Below, piece by piece: positions 52,813-60,097 of a DNA stretch of 64,000 nucleotides. How positions within the stretch are numbered: position 1 is the first letter of the stretch; the number at the start of each line of letters is the position of its first letter. Under the pieces are notes generated by a model. It was not told where the DNA came from. It did no database searches and was given only the letters and a program-made list of their open reading frames with translations. The position numbers were made by a program, and so were the translations under genes. Location: positions 1 to 64,000 of the forward strand of contig CAVRCT010000004.1 of assembly GCA_963719645.1 (NCBI GenBank), given 5' to 3'. This stretch comes from CAVRCT01 sp963719645. GTDB taxonomy: Bacteria > Pseudomonadota > Gammaproteobacteria > DSM-16500.

Positions 52813-53526
52813 TTACTCACGTATAATTTCTTTAATTTTCTGCTCTACTATTGCAATTCGACCATCGGCAAAACTACCATACTGCACAAAGTGTCCTTGG
52901 ATAGCACCTCTAAAAGCTGGACTATTATCAATTTCCCCAAATGAGTTAATTAAATGATTTCGCAACTCATTATCTGCCTTATGAATTTCTTCAACGATTT
53001 CTATTCGGCCATCTAAAATTGACATAATATCTTCAAAATCATGACTAGCGTAATAATCCATTTTTCCACGCGTCTTGAATGCTTCCAATTTAGTAGCAAG
53101 GAAATAGGGAGCAGTTACAATTTTAATATTTATTTTATCAGTTAACGGATGCATTACTGAGCATTCTATTGCTTTTTTATACCAGCGATTGCCGAATCCT
53201 AAAATTTTTTCATCTGTAGGCATAACATCTAAGGTTACGTCATCATAGAACCAGCGGCAGATAACATCTTCTGTTAATGATTTTTTAAACCCCTGCTTAG
53301 TCAATTTCTTTTCTAATTGATGATATTGATTTAATGAAATAACATCCACGATACAGTCTACATCCACCGTGTATCGAACATCTGGAAATTCAGGATCGGT
53401 GATAAATAGACCCGTGGTGCATCCACCTAAAAATACAACATCATCACGAATTTCACCTAACTTGACTGCAACAAATTCCAACATTCTTAAGTTGGCCAAC
53501 ATGACTGATTTATTATTACTTTGCAT
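52813..53526 (-). CDS. Nucleotidyltransferase, AbiEii/MNT-like
   Basis: 237 residues. Nucleotidyltransferase features: VVFLGGCTTGLFITDPEF (GG-x-T loop, about 30-47) and RYTVDVDCIVDVISLNQY (DxD pair, about 51-68), with the third acid likely in DDVTLDVMPTD (about 95-105). A helical C-terminal part contains VTAPYFLATKLEAFKTRGKM and HDFEDIMSILDGR, the Lys and Asp pattern of AbiEii-type enzymes. It probably transfers nucleotides to RNA or protein. It overlaps the upstream wHTH gene by 11 bp, suggesting an antitoxin-toxin pair. Confidence 0.82.
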   Translation of the reverse strand: MQSNNKSVMLANLRMLEFVAVKLGEIRDDVVFLGGCTTGLFITDPEFPDVRYTVDVDCIVDVISLNQYHQLEKKLTKQGFKKSLTEDVICRWFYDDVTLDVMPTDEKILGFGNRWYKKAIECSVMHPLTDKINIKIVTAPYFLATKLEAFKTRGKMDYYASHDFEDIMSILDGRIEIVEEIHKADNELRNHLINSFGEIDNSPAFRGAIQGHFVQYGSFADGRIAIVEQKIKEIIRE

Positions 53527-54043
53527 GTTTTAATTTTTCCTTCAACAGAGATGTAGCCAAATTACGTTCGCGCGGACGTCCTGATCTTATTGCATCAATT
53601 AATACTAATAGCTCATAGAAAGACTGATCTGGGCTTTCACGTAATGCTTTAGGAATTGACGGGTGAATAGGTGCTAAAGCAACCCCTCTTTTTTCTCCTA
53701 TTGCGTCTGGCCACACAGGTATGGGGTCATTTCCGAGAGGAATCTTATCGTGAAATATAGGTGCTGCAATTGCCGTTGGCATACCGCGAGTATATTCACC
53801 TAGCTTTACTGGAAAGAAGAATTTAATGCCACTTACTAGAAATTCTTCTGCAGCATTAATGTTAGGAAAAAGCCTACTATCCTTATCCTTCCTTAACAAC
53901 CCAGCGTCGCCCAAGCGCTTTATACCCGCATTGGTTTCTGCAAGACTAATACACAATGACTTGGCTAATTGGCGTTGCGACCATTCCGAGCCAGGATTAG
54001 CTAATAGCTTTATTAAGATGATACAATCTTGCGACTTCAACAT
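53516..54043 (-). CDS. Winged-helix regulator / antitoxin of the nucleotidyltransferase
   Basis: 175 residues. The N-terminal winged HTH is CIILIKLLANPGSEWSQRQL, AKSLCISLAETNAGIKRLGD and AGLLRKDKDSRLFPN. The C-terminal part is a small domain (KFFFPVKLGEYTRGMPTAIA, then PIHPSIPKALRESPDQSFYE) of unknown fold. First gene of the operon and overlapping the nucleotidyltransferase, it is the likely antitoxin and autorepressor. A matching palindrome lies upstream at 54091-54116. Confidence 0.75.
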   Translation of the reverse strand: MLKSQDCIILIKLLANPGSEWSQRQLAKSLCISLAETNAGIKRLGDAGLLRKDKDSRLFPNINAAEEFLVSGIKFFFPVKLGEYTRGMPTAIAAPIFHDKIPLGNDPIPVWPDAIGEKRGVALAPIHPSIPKALRESPDQSFYELLVLIDAIRSGRPRERNLATSLLKEKLKHAK

Positions 54044-54077
54044 GGCAGATCTCCTAAATAGAGGTCTTATGTTAAAG

Positions 54078-54116
54078 AGTATAGCACGCGTGTTCGCAGT
54101 TCGCGAACAGGGAACA
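54078..54116 (-). promoter_or_regulatory. Promoter and candidate operator of the wHTH-NTase operon
   Basis: On the minus strand a TATACT -10 box (54078-54083) is preceded by TGTTCCCTGTTCGCGAACTG and CGAACA. The centre GTTCGCGAAC (54099-54108) is a perfect palindrome, with TGTTC half-sites on both sides. It covers the -35 zone, as expected for an autorepressor. The same GTTCGCGAAC palindrome occurs at about 47374-47390 beside an att remnant. Confidence 0.6.
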
Positions 54117-54180
54117 CATGTAATTTCTTATGGACACGATAAAGCATTCTATCGTGAAAATTTTTGACAATTTAGATCAC

Positions 54181-54267
54181 TGTTACTAGCAATAATAGTA
54201 ATATTGATTTACTTTGTCAAATTTGATTTGACATTTTTAGTCATTATTACTATTATTGCTAGTAACA
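54181..54267. promoter_or_regulatory. 22-bp inverted repeats upstream of abiEi
   Basis: TGTTACTAGCAATAATAGTA plus AT (54181-54202) and its exact complement (54246-54267) lie 43 bp apart, 19 bp before abiEi. Between them is TTTGTCAAATTTGATTTGAC, which may supply the promoter. AbiEi proteins are known to repress their operon by binding paired inverted repeats, so these are good candidate operators. No T run follows, and the downstream gene starts at once, so it is not a terminator. Confidence 0.65.
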
Positions 54268-54286
54268 GCGATAGGAATTGTCAAAC

Positions 54287-55111
54287 ATGAGCCCGCTTGA
54301 ATTCTTTGACCAATACCCAGTTTTTACTCATGAGGACTTCAAACAATATGCAATTTCTCAAGGCACCACCAATACCAATACCCAGAAAGAAATCCTTGCA
54401 TACCATCTAAAAAAACAAAATATTATCCGTATACGACGCGAACTGTTTGCGAGCATCCCTCTTTCTTCACGAAGCAATGCAGAATCTTATTCTATAGACC
54501 CCTACTTGATAGCAGGTCGCATTAGTAATGATGCTGTGCTGTCATATCATACAGCTTTTGATTTTCACGGAATTTCATATTCGTTATTTCGTCGGTTTAC
54601 TTTTATGTCGCAACAAAAAATCCGACCATTTACATTTCAGCAAGATGAATTTACTTGCCTGTCATTTCCAAATGCTTTAATCAAAAAAAATAAAATAGAT
54701 ACCGAAGTTATCGTTTTTAATCGTCAAGGATTAAATATTAAAGTTACTAGTCTTGAACGAACTCTTGTTGATGCACTAGACCGCCCAGAATATTCAGGAG
54801 GATGGGAAGAAATATGGCGATCAGCAGAGCATACTACTATACTTAATTTCGATAAAATCATCGAATATGCAATATTGTTAGATAATGCAAGCACTATTTC
54901 TAAGCTTGGTTTTTTTCTTGAGCAACATAAAGAACGATTTAATGTTGATGAAAATAATTTAAAAATACTAGAAAAAAACAAACCTCGTGGAATACACTAT
55001 CTTGACCGCACCAAACGTGAATCTGGAAAATTCATCCAACGATGGAATCTCATCGTCCCCGACAAAATTATAGAACGAACATGGGAAGAACCAATTAATG
55101 ATATTTTCTAA
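54287..55111 (+). CDS. Type IV antitoxin AbiEi
   Basis: 274 residues from ATG 54287 (TAGGAA 9 bp upstream; an in-frame TTG lies 9 bp earlier). The N-terminal winged helix, FDQYPVFTHEDFKQYAISQG and EILAYHLKKQNIIRIRRELF, is followed by the antitoxin domain: ISNDAVLSYHTAFDFHGISY and TSLERTLVDALDRPEYSGGW. AbiEi represses its own operon and counteracts AbiEii. It overlaps abiEii by 14 bp. A deleted second copy starts at 59026. Confidence 0.9.
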   Translation: MSPLEFFDQYPVFTHEDFKQYAISQGTTNTNTQKEILAYHLKKQNIIRIRRELFASIPLSSRSNAESYSIDPYLIAGRISNDAVLSYHTAFDFHGISYSLFRRFTFMSQQKIRPFTFQQDEFTCLSFPNALIKKNKIDTEVIVFNRQGLNIKVTSLERTLVDALDRPEYSGGWEEIWRSAEHTTILNFDKIIEYAILLDNASTISKLGFFLEQHKERFNVDENNLKILEKNKPRGIHYLDRTKRESGKFIQRWNLIVPDKIIERTWEEPINDIF

Positions 55112-56057
55112 ACAACAATTACAAAGAGAAGCGAATTTAACAGGATTTAAGATGGAACATCTTGAAAAAGTGTTCCTGTTAATGGATTTATTATCTGATT
55201 TTGCAACTTTTCCTCAGCTAGCAAATAAACTTGTACTCAAAGGTGGAACAGCTCTAAATCTTTTTATTTTCGATTTACCACGTTTATCTGTCGATATTGA
55301 TTTAAATTACATTGGAAATGTAGATCGAGAAACAATGCTGGCAGATCGCCCTCAAATACAATCAACTATTATCGCAATTTGCGAACGAAATGGATTGACT
55401 CTCGACCGCAACCCAAATCGTCATGCGGGTGGAAAGATGATATGGCGCTACCCAAGTACATTGGGTCAAATGGGTAACTTAGAAATTGACTTGAACTTTA
55501 TGTTTCGAATCCCTCTTTGGCCTATCGAATTAAAATCAAGCTGCATAGTTGGCTCAAAACAAATTCACAACATACCTGTTCTTAATGTGCATGAACTTTC
55601 TGCTGGAAAACTCACTGCATTAATTGATAGAAAAGCCGGTCGAGATATTTTTGATGCGTACCATCTTTTAACAAAACTTAATCTTGATAATAAAAAATTG
55701 CGTTCAGCATTAATTATTTATTCTGCCATTAGTCGAAAAGTAGATTTAAGAAAAATAAAAGCTGAAGAAATCAACGTTGATCTCGATGACTTAAGGAAAA
55801 GATTAATCCCATTATTAAAAAAAGATGCATTAAACAATATGAAATTGTCCTCTTGGGCTAATAATCTGGTAGATGAATGCCAAACAGCTTTCAAACGATT
55901 ATTACCCCTCCATGAGCAAGAAATAAATTTTTTGTATCTTCTGCTCGATCAAGGAGACATTCAACCTGAATTGATTACAGATGACATCCATTTAAGAGAT
56001 AATATTAAAGCCCATCCAGCAGTTATTTGGTCAGCTCAACAAGCACAGAAAAAATAA
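55098..56057 (+). CDS. Type IV toxin AbiEii (nucleotidyltransferase)
   Basis: 319 residues. AbiEii motifs: KLVLKGGTALNLFIFDLPRL (about 44-63), SVDIDLNYIG (DxD, about 64-73), GNLEIDLNFMFR (third acid, about 131-142) and VHELSAGKLTALIDRKAGRD with IFDAYHLL (Lys and Asp, about 172-200). The family transfers nucleotides, in some members to the 3' end of tRNA, and stops growth; with AbiEi it gives abortive infection. The stop is followed by the att remnant at 56081. Confidence 0.92.
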   Translation: MIFSKQQLQREANLTGFKMEHLEKVFLLMDLLSDFATFPQLANKLVLKGGTALNLFIFDLPRLSVDIDLNYIGNVDRETMLADRPQIQSTIIAICERNGLTLDRNPNRHAGGKMIWRYPSTLGQMGNLEIDLNFMFRIPLWPIELKSSCIVGSKQIHNIPVLNVHELSAGKLTALIDRKAGRDIFDAYHLLTKLNLDNKKLRSALIIYSAISRKVDLRKIKAEEINVDLDDLRKRLIPLLKKDALNNMKLSSWANNLVDECQTAFKRLLPLHEQEINFLYLLLDQGDIQPELITDDIHLRDNIKAHPAVIWSAQQAQKK

Positions 56058-56080
56058 AATCCTGACAATTAGATGGACAA

Positions 56081-56228
56081 GGACGCGGGTTCAATTGATT
56101 TTCAAGTACCAAAACTTCTGGGGTACATTTCGGGGTATCAATTACCATAAAAAAATAAATTATTTTTAATAATCAAAACAATAATCCAAGAAGTGAATCC
56201 CCGCCGCCCTTTTATATCATCCCAAGAC
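56081..56228. other. Split attachment-site remnant 2, with ssrA downstream sequence
   Basis: GGACGCGGGTTCAATT (56081-56096), an arm-like segment with GGGGTACATTTCGGGGTA (about 56116-56134), then CCCGCCGCC (56200-56208) followed by CTTTTATATCATCCCAAGAC (56209-56228). The last block matches the bases right after ssrA (CTTTTACAGCATCCCAAGAC), so this is probably the displaced original ssrA flank, that is, the right end of an island of about 14 kb starting at 42164. Confidence 0.7.
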
Positions 56229-56242
56229 TACCAAATAAGCTC

Positions 56243-56342
56243 GTTGGGTTGAGTCCAAGCGAAATCCAGCAATATCACTGCTCTCTTTACCAAGCCGCTG
56301 ATGAAGAAAAATGTTGGGTTTCGCTTGCGCTCAATCCAACCT
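56243..56342. repeat. Imperfect inverted repeat
   Basis: GTTGGGTTGAGTCCAAGCGA (from 56243) is complementary to TTTCGCTTGCGCTCAATCCA (to about 56338), with an unpaired centre. This GTTGGGTTTCGCTTGCGCTC type of repeat is widespread between genes in proteobacteria. The remaining bases to 56512 show no gene. Confidence 0.65.
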
Positions 56343-56512
56343 ACGCGACTCTATATTAATGCAATTAAGCGACCACCGACAATATTTATGAAAGCCTGCA
56401 ATCCCATTTTCAATGGTCAGGTAATTATATGATTATTAAGTAGAAATGAAAAATCTCTTAAGTCTCCTATACTGAATTTATAAAACATAAATAAATTCAA
56501 TGAGGGTGGTTT

Positions 56513-57484
56513 ATGACAAGTTCCTCTAATAACAGAATTTTGAAAAACTTAGTAGCATCGAAAATTCAACCAGACAGCCCAAGAAGCGAATCGTCTGTAT
56601 CGGATTCAAGTTTATCAGATCTTGACTCGCCAACGTTCTCTGATTCAGATGATGAAGATATATTACCAAAAGCATTACCCTCCTATAATAACCATGAGAC
56701 CTTTCTAAATCGTGAATCCGTGACAGATATCGCAGAAGATGATTTACTTATCCTGGATAATTATGCTTTTTCAATTGAAGAACTCAAAGAACATGGCGAA
56801 AGAAACAATGATAATTTTTTTAAAAATCCACATGAGAATTCACCACCCTTTTCAGAAGAAGCAAAAAAAGTTTTAGAAAATCATCCAGACTTGAAAGAAT
56901 ATGCGCAGCGTCACAATAACCAAATGACAAACCAAGCAAAAGGGATTTCAAATGACACTCTACAAGCTGTCACAAATATGCTTCTCGAAATCAGTAAAAA
57001 TGGAATCCAAGGTAAAACTGATCCAAGAGTTGCATTTCTTGAATACAAATCTTCATTGCAACCAATCGAGCAAACACAGATAGATGACTTTATCATTAAA
57101 ATTTTACATCAGGATCAAAAAAAACTAGCGACCAATTATACCAGAGGGGAAGCAAATTTTGCTTTAGCAAGACCCGCTTCTTTCCCGCTCTTCAAGCGTG
57201 AATCAAAAAATTCACCGCAACAAAACGAACGAATAATGAAATTTTCAGAAGCATTAGTCGGCGGCAATCAATCTTCACCCTGTGTACGAACTTTGCAAAT
57301 TTTTCTTTGGCAGTTTGTAATAAATTTAAGCCCAGCCGCAGAAAAGCTTATTCCAGGCGATGTAAAATTGATGGCGCATAAAGATGGATATATTCTCGGA
57401 TCAAAAGAAAATGTTAGCAGAAAAAAATATTCACCTTCATTAGAAATTGTTGACGAAAGACATCAAAAGCATCTTAAGTCGTAG
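56513..57484 (+). CDS. Hypothetical 323-residue protein, effector-like
   Basis: No family was recognised. The N-terminus is disordered and Ser/Asp-rich (SPRSESSVSDSSLSDLDSPT, FSDSDDEDILPKAL); the rest is helical and soluble (about 90-323), with patterns such as EAKKVLENHPDLKEYAQRHN and FLWQFVINLSPAAEKLIPGD, and a basic tail. GAGGGTGG precedes the start. A GC-rich hairpin follows. The composition is like that of the NRPS and hydrolase tails at 9-15 kb and of injected effectors in related bacteria. Function unknown. Confidence 0.75.
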   Translation: MTSSSNNRILKNLVASKIQPDSPRSESSVSDSSLSDLDSPTFSDSDDEDILPKALPSYNNHETFLNRESVTDIAEDDLLILDNYAFSIEELKEHGERNNDNFFKNPHENSPPFSEEAKKVLENHPDLKEYAQRHNNQMTNQAKGISNDTLQAVTNMLLEISKNGIQGKTDPRVAFLEYKSSLQPIEQTQIDDFIIKILHQDQKKLATNYTRGEANFALARPASFPLFKRESKNSPQQNERIMKFSEALVGGNQSSPCVRTLQIFLWQFVINLSPAAEKLIPGDVKLMAHKDGYILGSKENVSRKKYSPSLEIVDERHQKHLKS

Positions 57485-57512
57485 CAAGCCCTCGTTAAAC
57501 ACGGGCTTGCTA
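57482..57512. terminator. Hairpin between convergent genes
   Basis: A perfect 10-bp stem TAGCAAGCCC / GGGCTTGCTA with loop TCGTTAAACAC begins at the stop codon of the preceding gene. It faces pgeF convergently and could stop transcription in both directions, though the T run is weak. Confidence 0.6.
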
Positions 57513-57558
57513 GAAATTGGATTTAAAAATTCGACTGATTGCGATCAAATGCCATTTA

Positions 57559-58347
57559 TTATTTCTTCAAACCTATAGTAGAAAAATGACCACCAAAATC
57601 ATCCTCACCTTGATGATATGAACGCCTGCAACTAAAAAATCGATCGTCGGTATATGTGTCAATTCCTACTAGTCCAATTGATTTTAAATTCAAACGCACT
57701 AAACAATCTTTAACATATCCAGGCAAATCAAACATAAAATGATTCAATTTATCGGCATTTTTAAAATGACAACGATTTTCCGTATTATCATTGATGAACT
57801 GCTGATAGAAATCATCGCTTACTTCATAAGAAGCTTGAGCAATGCAAGGGCTAATCGCTGCTACGATATTATTAGGATTAGCACCTATGCTTATCATCTG
57901 TTGAACTGTTGATTTAAGTACACCATTTTTTGCACCACGCCAACCTGCATGTGCCAGGCCAATCACTTCAGCTTCAGCATCTGCAAATAATACAATTGGA
58001 CAATCTGCACTATCCGATCCTAGCATTACACCTTTTTGTATTGTTACCATCGCATCAGCCTCTGGCTTTGCTTGCTCTGACCAAGCTTGATCAACAATAA
58101 TTACTTTACTACTATGTGTATTTTTTACAGTAACTAATGATTCCAGAGAACAGCCTAAATAAGATGTTACGCGCGCCCTGTTTTCACGTACCCTCATTGG
58201 ATCATCTTTGCTAGCATAAGCACAATTAAGCGAAGAATATCGCCCTTCGCTTACTCCACCATGTCGAGTAAAAAAAGCATGCTGAACTGATGCTAATTTT
58301 TGTAATAATGGCTCTTCTAAAGCTTCCAACTGGGTAGCATCACTCAT
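57559..58347 (-). CDS. pgeF: Peptidoglycan editing factor PgeF (YfiH, laccase-domain family)
   Basis: 262 residues. Family signatures: HAFFTRHGGVSEGRYSSLNC (about 23-42), LGSDSADCPIVLFAD with metal ligand Cys, IGLAHAGWRGAKNGVL (about 128-143; His ligand) and SPCIAQASYEV. The end, DDRFFSCRRSYHQGEDDFGG, is also typical. Members are metal-dependent and correct misincorporated residues in peptidoglycan precursors; purine nucleosidase or phenol oxidase activity has also been reported. It overlaps the GNAT gene by 4 bp. A core gene within an accessory region, here away from its usual partner rluD. Confidence 0.93.
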   Translation of the reverse strand: MSDATQLEALEEPLLQKLASVQHAFFTRHGGVSEGRYSSLNCAYASKDDPMRVRENRARVTSYLGCSLESLVTVKNTHSSKVIIVDQAWSEQAKPEADAMVTIQKGVMLGSDSADCPIVLFADAEAEVIGLAHAGWRGAKNGVLKSTVQQMISIGANPNNIVAAISPCIAQASYEVSDDFYQQFINDNTENRCHFKNADKLNHFMFDLPGYVKDCLVRLNLKSIGLVGIDTYTDDRFFSCRRSYHQGEDDFGGHFSTIGLKK

Positions 58348-58850
58348 GACAACTCCAATACAGTTACAACGGTTCTCTTAGAACCTGTCGGTCGACGCTT
58401 TTCATCATTATATTCATCAACAATTTTAAAACCGGTTTTTCTCATTACTTTTGATGAGCTAATATTATCTGCATGGCGCTCTGCATATAATCGTACAACA
58501 TTAGATGCGATTAAATATCCTTTTAACGTGTTAATTAGCTGACTACCGATACCTTGCCCTACATAATCTCGATGAACAACAATTTCACTTAAATATGCTA
58601 CTTTATTTTTTTCGCTCTCTTCGTATTTTTGGCATGATGAAGGAAGACCTAAATAAAAACATACAAATCCGATACACTCACCATTAACTTCCGCTAAATA
58701 TGCTTGAATCTTCTTAGCAGCTATTTCTGCAATGTGCGCCCTTACCTCATCTTCAGGTAAAAAATTCCAAGGATTTTTACCATGTTCAAAGATAAATTCT
58801 TGCATCATTGCTATATCATGATGAACTGCTTCTCGATATACATAGGTCAT
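58344..58850 (-). CDS. GNAT family N-acetyltransferase
   Basis: 168 residues from ATG 58850 (AGAGGG upstream). GNAT fold: VYREAVHHDIAMMQEFIFEH at the start, AYLAEVNGECIGFVCFYLGL, VAYLSEIVVHRDYVGQGIGS (motif A, acetyl-CoA pyrophosphate loop V-x-x-x-Q-G-I-G-S) and VMRKTGFKIVDEYND. Substrate unknown; the family modifies small amines, antibiotics or proteins. A longer frame upstream is fused to a decayed phosphoesterase end and is not the true start. It is probably cotranscribed with pgeF. Confidence 0.88.
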   Translation of the reverse strand: MTYVYREAVHHDIAMMQEFIFEHGKNPWNFLPEDEVRAHIAEIAAKKIQAYLAEVNGECIGFVCFYLGLPSSCQKYEESEKNKVAYLSEIVVHRDYVGQGIGSQLINTLKGYLIASNVVRLYAERHADNISSSKVMRKTGFKIVDEYNDEKRRPTGSKRTVVTVLELS

Positions 58851-58867
58851 TCCTATATTCCCTCTAC

Positions 58868-58972
58868 TTAAATCAGTATAATTTTGAATTTCAGGCCGAT
58901 AATACTCAGCTTTCCCCGCTTCGACAATTAAATATACCGAGCCAAATGCCACCATTATATATGCATGTTTGA
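58868..58972 (-). pseudogene. Decayed C-terminus of the metallophosphoesterase (second module copy)
   Basis: The frame reads YLIVEAGKAEYYRPEIQNYT, closely matching the end of the phosphoesterase at 52007 (NLAVAVGKAEYCRPEIQKII). Everything upstream in that gene, plus the nucleotidyltransferase and wHTH genes, is missing here. It lies just before the deleted abiEi copy in the opposite orientation, the same layout as the intact block at 52.0-56.0 kb. Confidence 0.7.
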
Positions 58973-59025
58973 CATAAACTATCAAAAATACTAGTTTTAA
59001 TAGTAACTATGATTGGAATTGTCAA

Positions 59026-59112
59026 ATGCCTATTTATGAATTTTTTGAACAAAATCCAGTATTTACTCATGAGGAATTTAAGCAATATGTCGTTTCTCAA
59101 CAGAAAAAATAA
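59026..59112 (+). pseudogene. Internally deleted abiEi-abiEii copy
   Basis: The 28-residue frame starts MPIYEFFEQNPVFTHEEFKQ, matching the start of AbiEi (54287), then runs directly into QQKK and stop, matching the last residues of AbiEii (QQAQKK). The DNA after the stop (AAAATCCTGGCAATTAGATG) matches that after abiEii. About 1.7 kb has been lost between, leaving the two outer ends. Confidence 0.75.
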
Positions 59113-59135
59113 AATCCTGGCAATTAGATGGACAA

Positions 59136-59262
59136 GGACGCGGGTTCAATTGATTTTCAAGTACCAAAATTTCTGGGGTACATTTCGGGGTACCAATTGC
59201 AATAAAAAATTAAATTATTCCTAATTATCAAAACAATAATCCAAGAAGTAAACCCCGCCGCC
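59136..59262. other. Split attachment-site remnant 3
   Basis: GGACGCGGGTTCAATT (59136-59151), a segment almost identical to that at 56097-56199 including GGGGTACATTTCGGGGTA, then CCCGCCGCC (59254-59262). It follows the deleted abiEi/abiEii copy in the same way that remnant 2 follows the intact pair, so module and att site were duplicated together. Confidence 0.7.
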
Positions 59263-59383
59263 GCATGAGAGTGATATCCCAATCATATTACGTGTCATCA
59301 AATTGCCTTACAAAAGGCATGCAATAAATTTGCATACCTAGTAACATTACCTTTCATTAATTCATCCACCCCGTGTACCCATT

Positions 59384-60088
59384 ATGAACAATCTAACAAA
59401 GATAGAAATACGCGTTATTCAAGCTGCTGAAGCAGCACTGCATCAACAAAACTATGTCAGCTCTATAGATGTTTTTATCGGCATGGGATTATTACAGCCT
59501 ATTCATGTTGAAGATTGGCGTAAAGGAAAAATTCCTTATTTAGAAAAAGAAATACAGGGTAACGCAAGCAAAATTAATTCAACCTTAGAATGCTTTCACA
59601 AATGGGCAAGTGAAAAAAGTTTGAAACCAACAAAAATTGCTTATCTGATTAGGGCAAGAGCTTCCACAAAAACAGCTCGATATAGCATAAACAACGATCC
59701 ATCTATTGAAGACATCTACAGAACGCATTATATATCCCCTCTTCTTTCTGAAAAAAAACAGCAACAACTTAAAGAAACGTTAGAAAAACCACCCGAGCTG
59801 ATAGCCTATATCATTGTAAGCGACTCTCAATGTTCCCAGTGCAATAAAGTACTGACGAAAGGTAATTTTCTATTTATGGAAGCTAATCATCCTTTATGCC
59901 TAAGCTGCGCAGGATTTAGTTCTTTTGTTTTTTTACCGAGTGGTGACGCTAAAACGACACGCCTCGCTAGAAAGCACAGCGCTCAATCTCTTATTGTCGT
60001 TAAATTTAGCCGGGCTCGAAAACGTTACGAGCGTCAGGGTTTACTTATTTCAGAAGATGCCTATCAAAAAGCAAATGATTTAGTATAA
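59384..60088 (+). CDS. Hypothetical protein with CxxC motif (DUF2293-like end)
   Basis: 234 residues. The C-terminal part, LIVVKFSRARKRYERQGLLI followed by EDAYQKA, resembles DUF2293 proteins, and a zinc-finger-like CSQCNKVLTKGNFLFMEANH with PLCLSCAGF lies at about 146-178. The N-terminal 120 residues are helical (EIRVIQAAEAALHQQNYVSS; KPTKIAYLIRARASTKTARY). The family has no established function. It is followed 9 bp later by another gene and probably forms an operon with it. Confidence 0.7.
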   Translation: MNNLTKIEIRVIQAAEAALHQQNYVSSIDVFIGMGLLQPIHVEDWRKGKIPYLEKEIQGNASKINSTLECFHKWASEKSLKPTKIAYLIRARASTKTARYSINNDPSIEDIYRTHYISPLLSEKKQQQLKETLEKPPELIAYIIVSDSQCSQCNKVLTKGNFLFMEANHPLCLSCAGFSSFVFLPSGDAKTTRLARKHSAQSLIVVKFSRARKRYERQGLLISEDAYQKANDLV

Positions 60089-60097
60089 GGAAATACA

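Noticed and set aside
54181..54267. Long hairpin upstream of abiEi as a terminator
   Set aside because: The loop is 43 bp, no T run follows, and the abiEi ribosome site starts almost at once; operator function is more likely.
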